From contig JBGVAK010000141.1 of the NCBI GenBank assembly GCA_045224495.1, positions 1 to 13,678 on the forward strand: DNA of 13,678 nt, read 5' to 3'. The translations under genes and the position numbers were made by a program. The DNA is from RUG472 sp045224495 (lineage in GTDB: Bacteria > Bacillota > Clostridia > Christensenellales > CAG-138). The notes under the pieces were generated by a model. That model did no database searches. It worked only from the letters and a program-made list of their open reading frames with translations, and had not been told where the DNA came from. Shown piece by piece: positions 13,381 through 13,678 of the stretch (the first letter of the stretch is position 1; each line of letters starts with the position of its first letter).

Positions 13381-13678
13381 TTACTCTTCGGTCTCGTCCT
13401 TGTCCTCGGCTTCCTCGGCGGCGGCGTCGGTCATCTGCTCGCCCTGCTTGCCCTCGAGGACGGCGTCGGCCATCTTGGAGGTGATGAGGCGGACCGCACG
13501 GATGGCGTCGTCGTTGGCGGGGATGGGATAATCCACCTCGTCAGGATCGCAGTTGGTGTCCACGGTGGCCACGATGGGGATACCGAGCTTGCGGGCTTCG
13601 GTGACGGCGATGTGCTCCTTGCGGGTGTCGATGACGAACAGGGCGCCGGGGAGCTTCTTCATTTCCTTGATGCCGCCC
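13381..13678 (-). CDS. rpsB: 30S ribosomal protein S2 (C-terminal part; 5' end beyond window)
   Basis: Structural protein of the small ribosomal subunit. About 98 C-terminal residues are present and the frame is open to the right edge, so the true start is outside. GGIKEMKKLPGALFVIDTRK, then EARKLGIPIVATVDTNCDP and VDYPIPANDDAIRAV, are hallmark S2 sequences. The tail after about 75 residues is strongly acidic (DAAAEEAEDKDETEE), a common S2 extension. It is followed 20 bases on by tsf. Confidence 0.97.
   Translation of the reverse strand, partial: GGIKEMKKLPGALFVIDTRKEHIAVTEARKLGIPIVATVDTNCDPDEVDYPIPANDDAIRAVRLITSKMADAVLEGKQGEQMTDAAAEEAEDKDETEE

Noticed and set aside
1..13678. CRISPR array, tRNA, rRNA, insertion sequence, phage or toxin-antitoxin genes
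   Set aside because: No regularly spaced direct repeats, cloverleaf, rRNA core sequence, transposase motif or typical toxin-antitoxin pair was seen on either strand.

Overview
This is a GC-rich stretch of a bacterial chromosome in which every gene I can support lies on the minus strand, so transcription runs from high to low coordinates. The order rpsB-tsf ... pyrH-frr-(small ORF)-uppS-cdsA-dxr-rseP-ispG-polC is the classic Firmicutes (Bacillota) arrangement. PolC-type DNA polymerase III (exonuclease inserted in the PHP domain) and the MEP-pathway genes dxr and ispG agree with this. The high GC, the FeoA-FeoB fusion and its Cys-rich partner suggest a high-GC member of Clostridia, probably an anaerobe. 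I cannot name the genus from sequence alone.

Layout in transcription order. (1) 13678-12425: the 3' end of rpsB, then tsf, closed by a Rho-independent terminator. (2) 12418-11890: a lone PNPOx-fold (NimA-like) flavoprotein gene with its own terminator and no visible ribosome binding site. (3) 11857-9246: an iron-uptake unit with a recognisable promoter, a fused feoA-feoB gene, a 56-residue Cys-rich FeoB-associated membrane protein one base downstream, and a strong terminator. (4) 9235-2863: a tightly packed operon of pyrH, frr, a 60-residue PASTA-like small ORF, uppS, cdsA, dxr, rseP and ispG, with an extended -10 promoter right behind the feo terminator and a second candidate promoter before frr. 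(5) 2862-2638: a 225-base hairpin-rich spacer. (6) 2637-1: the N-terminal 879 residues of PolC, cut by the window edge just after the catalytic Asp pair.

The genes combine housekeeping functions: translation elongation and recycling (rpsB, tsf, frr), UMP phosphorylation (pyrH), isoprenoid precursor synthesis (dxr, ispG), use of that precursor for the undecaprenyl carrier (uppS), phospholipid head-group activation (cdsA), intramembrane proteolysis (rseP) and replication (polC). The PNPOx-feo block sits between tsf and pyrH, which adjoin in many Firmicutes, and is bounded by terminators, so it looks like an insertion with independent control.

No tRNA, rRNA, CRISPR array, transposase or phage gene was seen. 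Nothing here is clearly a new biological system. The items most worth a second look are the hairpin cluster before polC, the small ORF between frr and uppS, the hairpin just upstream of uppS, and the unusual start of the PNPOx gene.
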